Source: Chinchilla lanigera
Taxonomy: Eukaryota > Chordata > Mammalia > Rodentia > Chinchillidae
Reading direction: 5' to 3'
Length of the DNA: 64,000 bases
NCBI RefSeq assembly: GCF_000276665.1
Contig: NW_004955425.1
Location: 20,357,939-20,421,938, forward strand
Made by a program: the position numbers and the translations under genes. Of the stretch, positions 24,847 through 38,503 are shown in pieces. Below the pieces are notes generated by a model. That model ran no database searches. It was not told where the DNA came from and saw only the letters and a list, made by a program, of their open reading frames with translations. Each line of letters opens with the position of its first letter. Positions within the stretch are counted from its first letter, which is position 1.

Positions 24847-26052
24847 CTGAAAATTTCAATGAAAGATATTAACAATATCTTAAAAATAAAACCTTTTATA
24901 AAATGTGCTCCCTATAGTGTCCAGCACTCAGTAGACAATGATGACTGAAATATAATTTTAACCAAGTATGGTTTTACACTGTAAGACCTTGGGTTCACAT
25001 GCCTATCTATTCATGCTACTGTGATAAAAAACAAATTTAGAATTAAATGTTAAACAACTTATGTGGCAAGCTCCACAGGACTTGGCAGTCAATGTATTTC
25101 AAGTAAGTCTGAAAATACTACTTCTGCTATTTGCAGCAAAAAATATGTAATTTCTTAATGTGGCATGTATTTCTTTTTTTTCCTTTGCTTTTTTGAGACA
25201 AGGCCTCTCTATGTAGTTCAAGCTGGCCTTGAATTCACTATGTACTTCAGGCTGGCCTCAAAACTCACGGCAATGCTCCTGCTTCAGCATCCCGAATGCT
25301 GGGACTGCAGGTGTGCACGACTGCAGGTGTGCACCACATCCAACATGTGGCATGTGTTTCTTACATAGAACTACTATTAATTCTAAGGGTATTATTTTTG
25401 CTTCTGATTACTAGTTGTTACTTGATCAATAACTTACTTTTATCCATTTCAGTCATTACGATTACGTTAAACTTTGTAAAAGTAGTTTCTGTATGTCAAA
25501 TATGCAAAATCAGATCAAGATCTCACTGGTTTCAAGTAGTTATAATTTTGAAAATTCAAAATCTGCTTATTTTCAGGAATCTAGCATCAATATCAAAAGA
25601 AAAGCCCAACCAAAAATTCCTTTAATAACCCCAGGTCACACACACAGATTTAACACTTCATGTAACTTCCCCGAGTAAACCTGTCTCCCAGTGCTGGGGA
25701 TCAAAGCCTTGCACGTGCTCGGCCAGCACTTTACCACTGAGCTACATTCCCAGCCTCTTCCCAAAGTAATTCTACAGCTTCTTTCCACTGTTAGTAGCCA
25801 ACACTGGAACAATGCTGGTTACTAATTTTAAGTAATATTTTCAACTGCATTTTTACTTACCATGCAATAAAGATTGTCTAGATATACTTTCTATAGTGCA
25901 GTTTAAAATAAAAGCTTTTTTTTTTTTTTGCCTTCCCACCAGTCCCCTAAGAAAGATTTGGGCGCATTTTGCTCTGACACACTAAGAATTACTCATTCAT
26001 CTCAAAAAATCACCTCTTTCCTTAAAAGTACATTTGAACAATAAGAACTTAC
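24847..26052 (-). other. HERC4 1.2-kb intron: contents
   Basis: It contains an antisense B1-type SINE at 25170-25346, whose end has a small duplication (gactgcaggtgtgcac repeated), and an antisense ID at 25690-25757. The remainder is unremarkable. Confidence 0.8.
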
Positions 26053-26274
26053 CATTTTCATCATTAAGACCTAGCTGACCAAATTTGTTGCGTCCCCATC
26101 CAAAGATTGCTCCAGAAAGAGTGAGCACAAAACTATGGGCTCCCCCTGCTGCGACTTGCATGAACGGAATTCCCAGCAAAGACTTTATCAATTGTGGTGA
26201 CGTCTGCTTTTTGCAGTCAATGCCTAAACCCAACTGGCCATATTTATTCTGTCCCCAACAGAAAACTTCACTCG
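26053..26274 (-). CDS. HERC4: HERC4 fourth coding exon (residues 155-229)
   Basis: This 222-nt exon encodes S156-N228 with split codons at both ends. The acceptor is tgttttacag and the donor is AATG|gtaagt. It holds one and a half RCC1 repeats: VFCWGQNKYGQLGLG (158-172), then AAGGAHSFVL (196-205) and FGWGRNKFGQLGLN (212-225). The paired Trp-Gly and Gly-Gln-Leu-Gly motifs are intact, so the blade fold should be preserved. It is the longest purely coding exon in the window. Confidence 0.96.
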
Positions 26275-27897
26275 CTGTAAAACAAGAATCATGAAATTAT
26301 TTTTCTCTGATAAAGTTTCATTTGAGAATAATCTGCCAGTTTGCAACACTCTACCTCTCATGAGATGGAAATATACAGTCCTGTTCAGCAATTAAGTTCA
26401 TTTGTTATCTAGAAACCACGCTACTGAGGACATTCTGTGTCAGTACCACTGGTGCAGACCACACTGAGGACCTCACACTCCTCCATACAGGACTGTCAAG
26501 GACCGTTTTCATACCCAATAACTCCTCTCCACAAGAACTCACTGAAAGCTTAAGGCGTCATTATCATATGTATGCAGTGATATTATAAAAATGCAGACAT
26601 GGTAATTTTGCTTGACTTAAAGAAAACATTTCAGCACTTCCTCAGTGCTTGGAGCTGAACACTTCTAAGAGGCCTCCGGATTCCCATGCTCTGTCCTCGC
26701 TTCCCACCTCATTTCATGTGGTCTGTTCCCTTGTCTGCTACACTCTAACTACATGCACCTTCCTTCCCTCTCTCCAGCGGCCACCTCTCATTCACTCACT
26801 GTCCCTCCAGCTAAACCCTCCCCTCGTCACGGTCCACTTCCCCTCGACCTCCAGCGAGTGTGCCAGTCTCCACGCGCTGCCCGTTAAACATGCACACTGC
26901 AAACGTGTTCTTCTGAGCCCTTATCACAGCATGTAACTACACCATCATTTGTGTGACTGTCCCGTGGCAGCCAGTGAAGTCTTGTTTCAGCACTGTACCA
27001 CTGGGAATCAGCAACAATTGAAACTCATGCACACTAAATGTTTATTAGATGAGCAGAATGCTGCCTCACACATCCAAGTGGTACAAGGGGGAAAAATGGT
27101 CACTGTCTACATTAGTAAAACCTTCAATTTATATTGAATCTATCTACCAAATAACAGAAGAGGAGCTGGCAAAGCAACAACAAAGAACACACACAGATGC
27201 CATTTTCCACACTGTCTACAGAAATTCAAATTCCCTAACTCAACAACTAAGGCCCTTTGTAACAGATCTGTCTTTACTTCAGCCTACACTGAAGTATGAG
27301 TTAAGCCTCCCACGACCTCACAACACCCAGATAAAACTACAAGCTGACACCCAAATATACCGCTGTGCGGACTCTCTGTCATTACTGCACTGTCGCAGTC
27401 ACCAATGCCCCCCCCACCCCACCTCTCAACAGGCCCCAGCTCATGACAATCCCTACTGGCCCTTTCCTTACGCTAACAAGCCCATAAAGCAGAACACCTT
27501 TTCCTGTACATTAAAAGATTTACTTCTACCTTGACCAAAATGGTATGCTTTTTTCTGCCTCAAATATTTTATCTGAACCAGGTATTAGGAGGCTGAGGTA
27601 GGAGGAACCCCACAAAGTTCAAGGCCAGTTTACACTACACAGCAAGACTCTGTCTCAACACACACACCCCCAAAATAAAAGAAAGATTCAAAATTGTAAA
27701 GACTTTCTCCAAATTGATTTACAATCAAAATCCCAAGTTTCTTTCTGTATATAAAAACTAACCAGCTAATTCTAAAATTTATAAGCTATGAGAAGGAGCA
27801 AGAACCAAGGTAATTTTGGAAAAAGAATACCGTTAGAGGCCTTTCTGCCCAACTCAAGTAAGTAGTGAAACTGAAAATAAAGAAAAACAATGCTTAC
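26275..27897 (-). other. HERC4 1.6-kb intron: contents
   Basis: An L2-like remnant at 26690-27060 (plus) and a partial B1 at 27572-27672 (plus). The 161-codon open frame at 27049-27534 (plus) starts in the L2 tail and shows no domain. Confidence 0.7.
26690..27060 (+). mobile_element. L2-like LINE 3' remnant
   Basis: Pyrimidine-rich head, then 'gcccttatcacagcatgtaa', 'tttgtgtgactgtcc' and 'aaatgtttattagatgagca', the layout of an L2 3' end. Confidence 0.55.
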
Positions 27898-27974
27898 CTT
27901 TAGAAAGTGCAAGTGAATGGTAATAACCACAAGCAACCTGTACTATCTGGATATCTGACAAACTTTTAATATTT
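27898..27974 (-). CDS. HERC4: HERC4 third coding exon (residues 129-155)
   Basis: This is a 77-nt exon with structure 1 nt + 25 codons + 1 nt. The first A completes Arg129; the last G begins Ala155. The acceptor is cttgttttctag and the donor is AAAG|gtaagc. It encodes N130-K154, including [11 protein letters not shown] (143-152), the histidine-containing half of an RCC1 repeat. It is too short to stand out as an ORF and was found by matching phase and protein context. The intron upstream (27975-38503) is 10.5 kb and the one downstream 1.6 kb. Confidence 0.95.
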
Positions 27975-28093
27975 CTAGAAAACAAGAAGAGAGAGTAGGA
28001 TCAGTTCATTCAATTTAACAAACGGATCTTGAGTGTCATTTATTTATACTATTTACTGACCACATACTACATGCAACTTTCTACTAATCTAGC

Positions 28094-28122
28094 AATTTAC
28101 TCCTCTTTAGGAGGAGTAAATT
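28094..28122. repeat. Perfect 12-bp inverted repeat with 5-nt loop
   Basis: aatttactcctc (28094-28105) and gaggagtaaatt (28111-28122) are exact reverse complements around tttag. Several aatttacca-like units follow immediately. Confidence 0.9.
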
Positions 28123-28362
28123 TACCAAAAATTTACCAATTTACCAAAGGCCAATTTACCAAAAAATTATGCAAAATATCAGTAATGAAGATCTAGATGT
28201 AAAACAATTAATAGGTGTGATGACAAAATCCCTTAAAAGATAGTATTTAAGCAAAGAGAACTGCTCATGTATCAAGTACTCCTCAGAGTCCTCTTATAAT
28301 TCAAATGTTTCAATATCAACACTAAAAATCTTCAGAATGTAAAACCTGACAATGTATTTGTT

Positions 28363-28506
28363 TTCTTTTGGGTTTTTTGTTTGTTTTTGTCTTTCTGAGA
28401 CAGAGTCTCGCTATGCAATTCAGGCTGGCCTTGAACTCACTTTGTAGCCCAGGCTGACATTGAATGCATGGCAATCCTCCTGCCTCAGCCTCCCAAGTGC
28501 TGTTAG
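28363..28506 (-). repeat. B1-type SINE
   Basis: 'gagacagagtctcgctatgc' and 'cctgcctcagcctcccaagt', antisense. Confidence 0.87.
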
Positions 28507-31184
28507 CCACATATTTGCAGAACAAATGTATATCACCTAATTTGCCTAAAATTGGTGTTTCACACCTGGTTTTAATATATGTTTTCTGTTATCAGGTTCC
28601 TTAAGAACCAATAGGAATTCTTATCATTCTTCTACCAATTCACAAACAAATGAAAGCTATTCCTTTCAGGCTTTTTATTTACACCTAAATTAGTGACATT
28701 TACTAGGGAAATGTAATCAATTCACATTATAATGATTAATAATAAGCTCAAATTTTGCTTACTTGTGATGCAATTCTAAAGGCTAGTTGAAAAAAAAAAA
28801 CCACTACAGAAATGTGCTAACTTTGAGCATCAACCATCCCAGATCACCAGAGGCACTTCCCCTTCACCTGGTCATTCTATTGTTTTTCCTGAATGAATGT
28901 TTTCAACAAAAGAGGAGGGGTGAGGGAAGAAATATGTTTCTTATTTCCCTTTACCTGATACTGCCACCTGACCTGATTCTGCCAAATGAGAGTCCGGAGC
29001 AAGTTCTGAACACAGAGTCGATACCCGTGATTTTCGGGAAGCAGCTTCAGCAAATTGTGAGCAGGAGAAAGGAGAGTTACTCTAATTCTGTATTGTATTA
29101 AAGTTATTTTATTTAGTGGATTTATGTTCTTAACTATAAAACCTGAAAGTCGTACTGCTAGAATTTGGCAGAATCCAACAAATTTGCAGGATCCAGTACA
29201 ACTTCAAATTTTCAAACATAACAAAATACCACTTTTCTGCAACAGCAAAGGTAAAGACTGGCAGTGCAAAAGCGGAATAAAAATACACGGAAATGTCCAG
29301 CTGTGCTGAGGTTACTAAGTATTTACTACAGCTGCTTATGCCCACTACACATGCCATCTATATGCTGATCTGTTCACTACTGTCAGTATTATGGGGAAAA
29401 ACTACTTCAAGTATCACCTCTAATTCTCAAGACCAAGTAAAACATTTTCAAAATATTATATCACATAGCACCTTATTTTTCTCCTTCATGGCAAGCAACA
29501 TTACTAATCATGAGGGTATGAGTTATTTAAAATTTGTCCTCTGCTAAATATCTGGCCAGGCTTTGCAGCTCATATCCCTGAGAATCCCTAGTGCCTACCA
29601 CAGCTGCTCAGCAAATACAATGTAACAAATGCACTGTTAAAAAATAAATGAATTTGTAAAGTCGTGGAGACCTTAGTATTAGATTAGTTACAGATTGCCA
29701 AAGGGAAAAAGACTTCTAAATTTGCATAATGAAATAAATTCAATGCCTCTCTTTTCCAAATTATTATCTTCAGGCTCAGAATGTGACAAATGCCAAGCTC
29801 TTTAGCCACTCACTGTCTACAACACAGACAAAAACATGACAAACATTCCCTGGCATTATTGTACTGGAGAAAATATTACCTCCTTTCATCTTCAAGTAAG
29901 TTTACTAACACATTAATGATGAGGGGAGGGGCTTGCTTTGTTTTCTTAACTTTTAGGAATTAAAAAAATACTGTGAATGATGAAGTTTAATTTACCAAAC
30001 TGGTTTCTTACATTCTATTTACCCTAAAGATAATAAATTAGAAAACAACTAACTAAAATAGAATTTTTATAACATTCATCAAAACCAAATTGTTTGCACT
30101 TTTAGTATGAAGACTAAGAACCAAAATAATAATAATTACATTAATGTGTCAAAAGAGAGGCAATATAGAAAAATGTAATGTGAAACATTTAAAATTTAAA
30201 ACTTAAAATGCAGGGAGAACTAGCACAAATAGGTTTTTTTTGTTTTTTTACTACGATATTTGTCTCTTTTTCTCTTTTCCCCCCTACCTTTACCATCACG
30301 TTCAGTTACTATCATTTCAAAACAGCTCACTGTTCTCAAAAGATATTTTCTGTACTCTTCATGGTATCCATAAAGCAAGAATCTCTAACAGACAAACCAA
30401 AAAAATAGTAAGTAATAAAAACACAGCACCCTAGCAAATCACCCACCAGCAGGAGGAGACCGTAAAGGATCAAGAGGGAAAAATAAAAAGGCTGCAGCGA
30501 CCCTCGAGCACATTACAAAGCAGCACTGCCTCTCGATGGCTTACAGCCACGGTGCAGTAAGTCCTGCAGTTAAGACACAGAACGACTGTAAGAACAAAAA
30601 ATAAGACCCAATAATATGTTTCTTATAAGAAACTCATTTCACAACTGAAGACACATAAACTGAAAGTGAAGGAATAGATTACGATAGTACATGCAAATGG
30701 GATTCAAAAGAAAGCAAAAATAGGCACACTTAGGTGAAACAGACTTTACATCAAAAGCAATAAAAAGAAACACGGAAGGTCATACAATGATAAAAGGGTC
30801 AATTCAACAAGAGGACATAATAATATATACCCAATATGGGAGCAATTAAATATATAAAACAAATATCAATAGACCTAAAAGGACAGATTCCAATATAGCA
30901 ACAATAAAAGATTTTAATACTTTGGCAATAAACAGATCACCTAACAAACAGCAGAGCTAAATCACACCTAGACCAAAGGGCCCTAACAGAGTTCTATAGA
31001 TCATCCCACCCATAGCTGCAGAACACATATGCTTCTCTGGGACAGATCATACAACAACAAACAGTCTCAGAAAATTGAAAGTTTATCAATTTTCCCAACC
31101 ACATTGCAATTAAACAATAAGTCAGTAATGAAAAAAACCTTGAAATTTAAACACCTGGAAATCAAACACTTTATTCCTTTTATC

Positions 31185-31318
31185 TGTTTTTTTGTTTTAT
31201 TTTTTGTTTTTTTGAGACAAGATCTCACTATGTAGCCCAGGCTGGCCAAACTCATGGCGATCCTCCTGCCTCAGCCTCCCAAGTGCTGGGACTACAGGTG
31301 TGTGCCCCGATGCCCGGC
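31185..31318 (-). repeat. B1-type SINE
   Basis: 'gagacaagatctcactatgt', 'cagcctcccaagtgctggga' and 'tgtgtgccccgatgcccggc'. Confidence 0.9.
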
Positions 31319-32159
31319 AATAGCTTACTCCTGAGTAATCAATGGGTCATGGAAGAAATTTTAAAATTCCCTGAAACAAATAAAAATGAAGACACAACAT
31401 ACCCAAACCTAGCAACTACAGTGAAAGCAGTATTAAGACATAAATTTTTAGCCATCAACAACTATATTTAAAAAGCACAAATAAACAACCTATTACTATC
31501 TCTCAAAAAATAAGAAAAACAAGAATAAATCAAACCCAATATTAATGGACGGGAAGAAATAATACAGACCACAACAAAAATAAAAGACTGCAAAAAATTA
31601 ACGAAAAGCTGGTTCTTTAAAAAAAAAAAACACCAAACCGACAAACCTCTACTCAAGACTTAGAAAGAAGACGGAAATCAGTAAAATAACAGAAGGAACG
31701 GGGAATTACAACCAACACCACAGAAATACAAAGGATCATTATGAATTTTTACAAAAAACTGCACCAACAAATGTGATAACCTAGGTCCTAAAAGACAAAT
31801 TCCTGGACATACACACCTTCCTAAGACTGAGCCACAGAGAAATATAAAACCTGAACAGATTACTAACAAGTAATATGATTGAATAAATAATAAAAAGAAA
31901 AGAAACTAGATGGCTTCACTGGTGCATTGATCACTTAAACAAGTGATACTGATACTATTTTTCTTCACTGCTGGTTCAGGCTCAGGGAGGTAATCACGCT
32001 AGGCAAGCACCCTACCACTGAGCCACACTTCCAGCTTGCGATACACCTTAAATGACTGCAAAAAATAGGAGGGAATTTATCCAAATGTATTTTGAGGCCA
32101 TCATTACCCTGGTACCAAAACCAAAGAAGGATCCAACCAAAGAAGGCTAAGAAAAAGGA

Positions 32160-32300
32160 GGAGGAATAATGAATGAATGAATGAATGAATGGGAGAGAAA
32201 GAGAAGAAAAGAAGTAGAGAGGGAGGGAGGAAGGGAAGGAAGGAAGCAAAAAGAGGAAGGAGGGAGGTGGAAGGGAAGAAGGGGAGAAAAGAGGATGACA
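32160..32300. repeat. Purine-rich tract with GAAT and GGAA repeats
   Basis: Five GAAT units near 32168-32190 lead into about 110 bp of almost pure A/G on the plus strand; the HERC4 transcript would be pyrimidine-rich here. Confidence 0.9.
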
Positions 32301-35292
32301 GGCCATTATCTTTGATGAATGAAAATGCAAACCACTAATTAACTAAATACAACAGCACATCAAAATTATTCACCACAATTAAGTGGGCTTCATTCCAGAG
32401 ATACATGGTTGGGTAAACACGCACAAACCAACAAATGTGATTCATCACCATCAACAGAACAAAAAACAAAAATTTATGTCCACAGATGCACAACATACAT
32501 CTGATAAAACTCAATATCCTTTCATGATAAAAATGTTGAGCAAAAAAAAAAAAAAAAGCTGAACAAATTAGATATAAAAGGAAAATACCACAATATGATA
32601 AAGGTCATATATAAAACACCAACATCTAACATTATACTAAACAGGGAAAAGCTGGAAGCTTTCCCTTCAAGATGCAGAACAAGATATGTATGCCCATTTT
32701 CACCACTTTTATTCAACATAGTACTAGAAGTCCCAGTTGGAGCAGTCAGGCAAGGGAACTATAGGATACACAAATTAGAAAAGAAGTATAACCGTCTGTA
32801 GATGATGTGCTCTTATATATAGAAATCTTCAAAGACATCACAGAACTAATGAAGTAAAGCCGCAAAATGCAAAACACAAAAATCAATAGCTATGTACCAA
32901 TAACAAACTATCTGAAACAGAAATGAAACAAATAATTCCATTTATAACAGCAAAATTTCCTCTAGAAATAAATGCAACCAAAGAGGGGAGTGATCTCTGT
33001 GATAACAAAAACTATAAAACACTAATGAAAGGAATTAAACAGAGTACCACAACATGCAAAAAAGCCATTTTCACAGACTGCAAGAATCACTATATTAAAC
33101 TCCCAACACCACTCAGAGAGCTCCAAAGATTCGATGCAATCCTAAACAAAATATCAATAACAAGACTTAGAGATGTAGTTCAGCATTTGAACACTCGCCT
33201 AGCATGCACAGGCCTTAAGTTCAATCCTCAGTACCACTAAAAACAAAACAAAAAAACTGTATTCTTCACAAAACTAGAAAAAGCAATGCTAAAATTTGTA
33301 TAGAACCACACCCACACGCTCGCAAACAACTAAAGCCATCCTGACTCAACAAAACAGGGTACACGATGTCAAAATATGCTACAAAGGCATCTTAATCAGA
33401 ACAGCATGGTACTGACATACAGACACCAGACCAGTGGAACACAGCAGAGCTGAGAGCAGCGGAGCTTTCATAGTAACACACAGCCCCTGTGGCGTGCCTG
33501 CCACAGGGTCAGCACCACTGGCCGCACCACTGGCCGAGAAGTAAACCCGCACCTACAGCCAAATGATTGTCAACCGAAATGCTAAGGACATGCACTAAGA
33601 AAAACAGTCTTTTCAACAAAGGATGCTGGAAAAATTAAGACACCCGCAGGCAAAAGAATGAGACAGGACTCTCATCTCTTAGCAGTTACAAAAATTAACT
33701 CAAAATGAAGTAAACATTTAAATGAAAGGCCCAAAACAATGAACTACTAGAAGAAAACAGGGGAAATGCCTCAGGACACTAGAATGGGCAAGAAGAAAAC
33801 AGGAAAAATGTCCCAAGACTTTGGAAATAGGCCAACAAAACCCCAGAAGCACAGGGAACAAAAGCAAAGAGAGAATTACCCCAAACTAAACAGCTCTGCA
33901 CGACACAGAAAATGATTACCAGTATAAAGAGACAACCTACAGAACTGAACAAAATATGAGCACGCTATACATGTGACAGGGCATTAACACCCAGAATATA
34001 TAAGAACCTGAAAACTCAATAGCTAACAAACTAATTTTAAAACTGGCAATACAGTAGATCTAAGTAGACATTTCTCCAAAACCACAAATAAATGGCCAAA
34101 AGGTACTATTTATGAAAAATGCTCAACATCACTAATTATGAGGGAAATGCAAATCAAAACTACAATGAGATATCACCTCACTCCAGTAAGAATGGCTATT
34201 ATCAAAATGACAAAATAATCATCATGCCTGCAAGAATATAAAGAAAAGGGAACCCTGGCCCACTGTCAGTGGGAATGCAAATAGCACGGCTATTATGAAA
34301 AAGAGTATGGAAGTTTCTCAAAAAATTAAGAAAACAACTACAAAATCTAGCAATCCTACTCCTGGGTACATAGTGAAAGGAAATGAAATCAGTGCATCAA
34401 AGAGACATCTGCACTCCCATGTTTATGGCAGTACAATTCACAACAGCCAAAAAATGGAAATAACTTTCTGTTAGCTGATGGATGGGTAAGGAAAACATGG
34501 TATGTGCACATAACAGAATATAACTTAGCTAGTAAAAAATAAATAAAATCCTGCCATTTGTGAAAAATGGACAGAACTAGAAATCACCATACTAAGCGAA
34601 GTAGGCCGGGCACAGAAAGACAAGCAGTGAATAATCTCACTCGAATGTATAACATAAAAGAGTTGATCTCACAGAAATTGAGGGTAGAATGGCACTTATT
34701 CTAAAAGGGTGAGACGTGAGAAGCAGGGAAGGACAGGAAAGGCTGATGAATCAGTACTCCGTGCAGTGAGCCACGAGTAGGGTTCAAGGGTGTGCTACTG
34801 CACAGTGGGTGACTACAGACAACAACTGTGTACCATCTCACAAAGCAGGGTTCTGCAGTGTTCAACATAAAGTGACAAATGTTCAAGGAAGCAGATATGG
34901 TTAACCTAATTACACAACATATATATGACCAAAATGTCACACAGCATCTCATTAATACGTAAATTTATATATATCAATTTTTAAAATAAAATTAATTTTT
35001 AACAAATCCTTTGTCTAGTGAAAGACATATAAATGCTTCTTTTCAATTTTTAAAATGAGTTAAATGCACTTACTAGAAAAATAAAATGAATCAAAATAAT
35101 TTTTGTAAAAGTATATACATATATATGCAAATACAACATGAAGACTCCTAATCAAATCTGAGAAGAAAATCAGTACTCAAACCTCTAAAACAGACATTTT
35201 ATAAAGTTTATATTTCAAATAATTCTTCAATGTTTATGCCAAACACTTTAATGGCTCTGCTATCACAAATGACCCATTGAAAAGAAATGAAC

Positions 35293-35382
35293 TGGGGCTG
35301 GGATATAGCTCAGCAGCAAGCCAGCACCTGCCTGACAAGCACAAGGTCCTGAGATCAATTTCTAGTACTGAAAAAAAAAAAG
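35293..35382 (+). repeat. ID-type SINE
   Basis: 'gggctgggatatagctcagc', 'acctgcctgacaagcacaag' and an A tail. Confidence 0.88.
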
Positions 35383-35669
35383 AAATGAATCATTTCTTAA
35401 ATGAATTTTAACTAGACTGAAAATTTGTACACAAAGTATAAAACCTGGAAATAAGACTTATACACCACTTCCCTGAAAATCTGTTAAGATATTGTAAGCA
35501 CAGCGAGGTATTTTTAGTCGTGTTTCTAAAAACAAAATTCTAACAACTAGTAAATTTGAGGGATGACAGCAATAAATATTTTGCCAGTGAAGCACAATTA
35601 ACAATTTTCTGTTTCCCAAGTATCTTAAAATCCCTAACACTGGGGCTGGGACGTGCAGGGTGCAGCACT

Positions 35670-36042
35670 TTCTTCAGTAGTCCTGGAGAACCAACCCCAG
35701 GGTCTCGTATATGACAGACAAACACCAAGGCAAAACTATCGTGAAGCTACATCTTCAGCCCTTTTAATTTTATACTTCAGAGTCACACACTAAGCTGCCC
35801 AGGTTTTCTATTCTCAGCCTCTCAATTAGCTGGTGTTATAAGCATGTGCCACCATGCCTCGTCAAAATAAATTTAAAAGAACTTAATACCAATTAGTTTC
35901 TTCAATCTTGCAAAATTTAGGCTAACAACTAATGTAGTCTTTACCATTAAGAAATACAATAGGCTGGGATATAGCTCAGTGATAGACAGTTTGCCTAACA
36001 TGTATGAGGCCCTAGATTTAACCCCTAGCACAATCAAAAAAA
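35670..36042. repeat. Cluster of old SINEs
   Basis: Antisense ID-like (35670-35762), antisense B1 fragment (35765-35872), sense ID-like (35962-36042, 'ggctgggatatagctcagtg'). Confidence 0.7.
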
Positions 36043-37007
36043 CAAAGCACTAGTTTTTCTTTTTAATCTAAAATCGTTCTGAATTTTCGAAGGCTAAAAT
36101 TAGGCAGGAACTGCAAAACGTTCAAAATGGAGCGTCAAGAAAATAAACTCTATTACTGATCAAAATGCCAACTCAAGTAAGTTCAAAAACAGCTGCATGT
36201 ACTCAGAATCATCACCATATACATTCTGCTATAACTTCACTGCATTCTTCTAAACTTTGTAAGGATAATTACATATCTCCCCTCACATTAAAAAATAGAT
36301 TTAACTTTTTACATATTCAAATGTAACATATTCTACATTTCAAAAAAATCTAGCCAGAAATTCAAGTTTAGAGACTACTGTTGCTAAATAATTTCAATCT
36401 TTCCCCACGGTTAGTAATTATTAAAACAAAATTAGAAGAGAAAATTAACTAGAAAACTAGTAAGAATTTCAGCTATGACTTATTCATTTCACATTCTTTA
36501 ATTTTGGTAACTCTTATCTACTGGTGTTAAAATGGATTTTCTGGAAAGAAAGGATTCACCTAATGTGCAGTTTTCACTTTTCCAATTACTCTCACGAAAG
36601 TTTATAAACACTGATCTTTTTAGAACTCTACTTAAAGACAACATAAAATGTACAAAGCCAGCTAAAACCACTAAGACATTAGAAAGAGCCCTACACCTAA
36701 ATAAATTATTTGGTATTGAAATTTTTTTAAAAAGGAACAAAATTACTAAAAAGCCTTTTTAAAAATATGATAATATCAGTGAAAAGTACATGTGTCATAT
36801 GTATATGTCATATGTCATAACAAATCAGGTTAATCATTAAGAAAACTGAAAAGACTAAATAGCAAAAACACATTAGCATACAGTTTAAACTTAATATAGA
36901 TGTTTAAACACACACAAAAAAGAGCCATTTAAACCAAAGGAGTCAAATAAGTTCTCTTTCAGGTTCCCATCAGGTTCAGAGAATAATACAGACAAAAATT
37001 CCTGATA

Positions 37008-37090
37008 TGGACTGGGGTACGAACAGCTCAATGGTAAAGCCCTTGCCTGGTATGCAGAAGGTCCTGGTTAATCACCAGCACCACAAAGGA
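37008..37090 (+). repeat. ID-like SINE, diverged
   Basis: 'cttgcctggtatgcagaagg' and 'taatcaccagcacc' preserve the ID 3' half. Confidence 0.7.
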
Positions 37091-38503
37091 GGGGGGTGGT
37101 GTTCAATTTCTCATTTGGCAACTTCAAATAAAATTTTATATCATTAAGTTGCCTTAAAATTCACCTTTCTTTCCATTCATTATTCACTGATATATTACTG
37201 ACTGAAATCTTTTACACCAGAAATGAACAGCAACAAAAAAGTATGAGTATGTGACTGAAAGAGTAAAAATAAAGGAAACTGGAAAGTTTTGCTATGAATC
37301 ATGGTTTTGAGAACACTGACTTAGAAGTCCAGTATATAAAGTTTTTTCATCCTAAAAGCACACAGAATGCTTAAATCGTGAATGAGAAACCCTGTTCTAC
37401 AACATTTACGAGGCAGGTGCTTATGACCCTGAACCATGTCCCCGGCCCTACAACAACCGCCCAGAGGAGTAGGTCAAACTTGAGGCACTGTGCTTCTGTG
37501 GCTGCTCATCCAGGTAATGACCACCTGGTTGCAAATTATCATTTCTAAATGAAATAAAAACTGTAATGACTGGAAAAATTCAACTTATTGAAGGAAAAAA
37601 ATTTTTCTCCCAATATTACCATCAGTAAGAGACTTAAATCAACCAGGAATCTGTTATTTGTTATTGAAAAAGAAACAAGCAGGAAGAAATTTGAGGATCT
37701 TACAGTTTTGTACTTAGAATACACTCAAGAAAGAAAACCTGAATGTATTCTATCCAAAATTCTCAACAAACAGAATAAATATAAAATGTGGAGTTACAAG
37801 CTCTTGTTTTGAAATTTATTAGTTCCTATGCTCCATTATTTTGCCCTGCTTCCTAATAATTAACTTACCAATGTTAAAAACAAAATAACATAAATGTATA
37901 AAATGTGCTAATAGAATAAGTCTAAAATTGGTTTAAGAATACCTTGGTTCTCTGAAAAGTTGCTTTGTCCCTAAACTAACAGTAGGAAGAACAAAGAGGT
38001 CAGAATCTGTATAATTTCAGTTTTCATTATCAAAACAATGACCATGCCCTACATAAATCCACAAGACTACGAAACTGATGAAGCTTTACTTTAAATTTTT
38101 TAAGTAAGTTATTTTGCCACACTATTATGTACTTCCGTAAGTTGCATAAAAACATACAACCGACCAATAATTAATAAAGACTTCAACAGATGAAGTACTT
38201 AAGCAGAATGAATAGCCTGCACCAATGTGTACTAATTTGTAAAGCAGGTGTTCCTCATTCATTTTCTTTACAAACATAAATATAAATCCTATTGCTTATG
38301 GAGAAAATAAGACTATGTAAAAATAACCATCCAATCATTAGCTAAACCCAAATTATAATCAAGAAATCATCTAGTAAATTCTTACAAGATTCAAAGAGGA
38401 GCGATAACTAGGTATCAACACTTACACGCTCACAGTAAGCAGAATGATTTAGACAAATTGATTACAAAAGATTAAGGACCCTCTTTGTGGTCACCTTTGT
38501 TAC

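Larger units (their letters stand above)
30590..34960 (+). mobile_element. Old L1, ORF2 and 3' end (about 4.4 kb)
   Basis: Ordered L1 blocks: 'tttcttataagaaactcatt', 'caaaaaaccaac'-type repeats, 'ttcaacatagtactagaagt', 'gagggaaatgcaaatcaaaa', 'gagatatcacctcactccag', 'tttatggcagtacaattcac' and the 3' end near 34900. Stops occur in all frames, so it is dead. A B1 (31185-31318, minus) and ID-like SINEs (31960-32035 minus, 33160-33255 plus) have inserted in it. Confidence 0.82.
27975..38503 (-). other. HERC4 10.5-kb intron: contents
   Basis: Besides the listed repeats, 28520-30200, 36050-37000 and 37100-38400 hold AT-rich sequence with no recognised gene. A fragment at about 29560-29660 resembles a MIR/L2 tail. 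Short open frames at 36498-36762 and 37588-37812 have no splice or domain support. Confidence 0.7.

Noticed and set aside
27049..27534. 161-codon plus-strand open frame
   Set aside because: It begins in an L2-like tail, has compositionally biased Pro/Gln/His content, no recognisable domain, and lies antisense in a short HERC4 intron.
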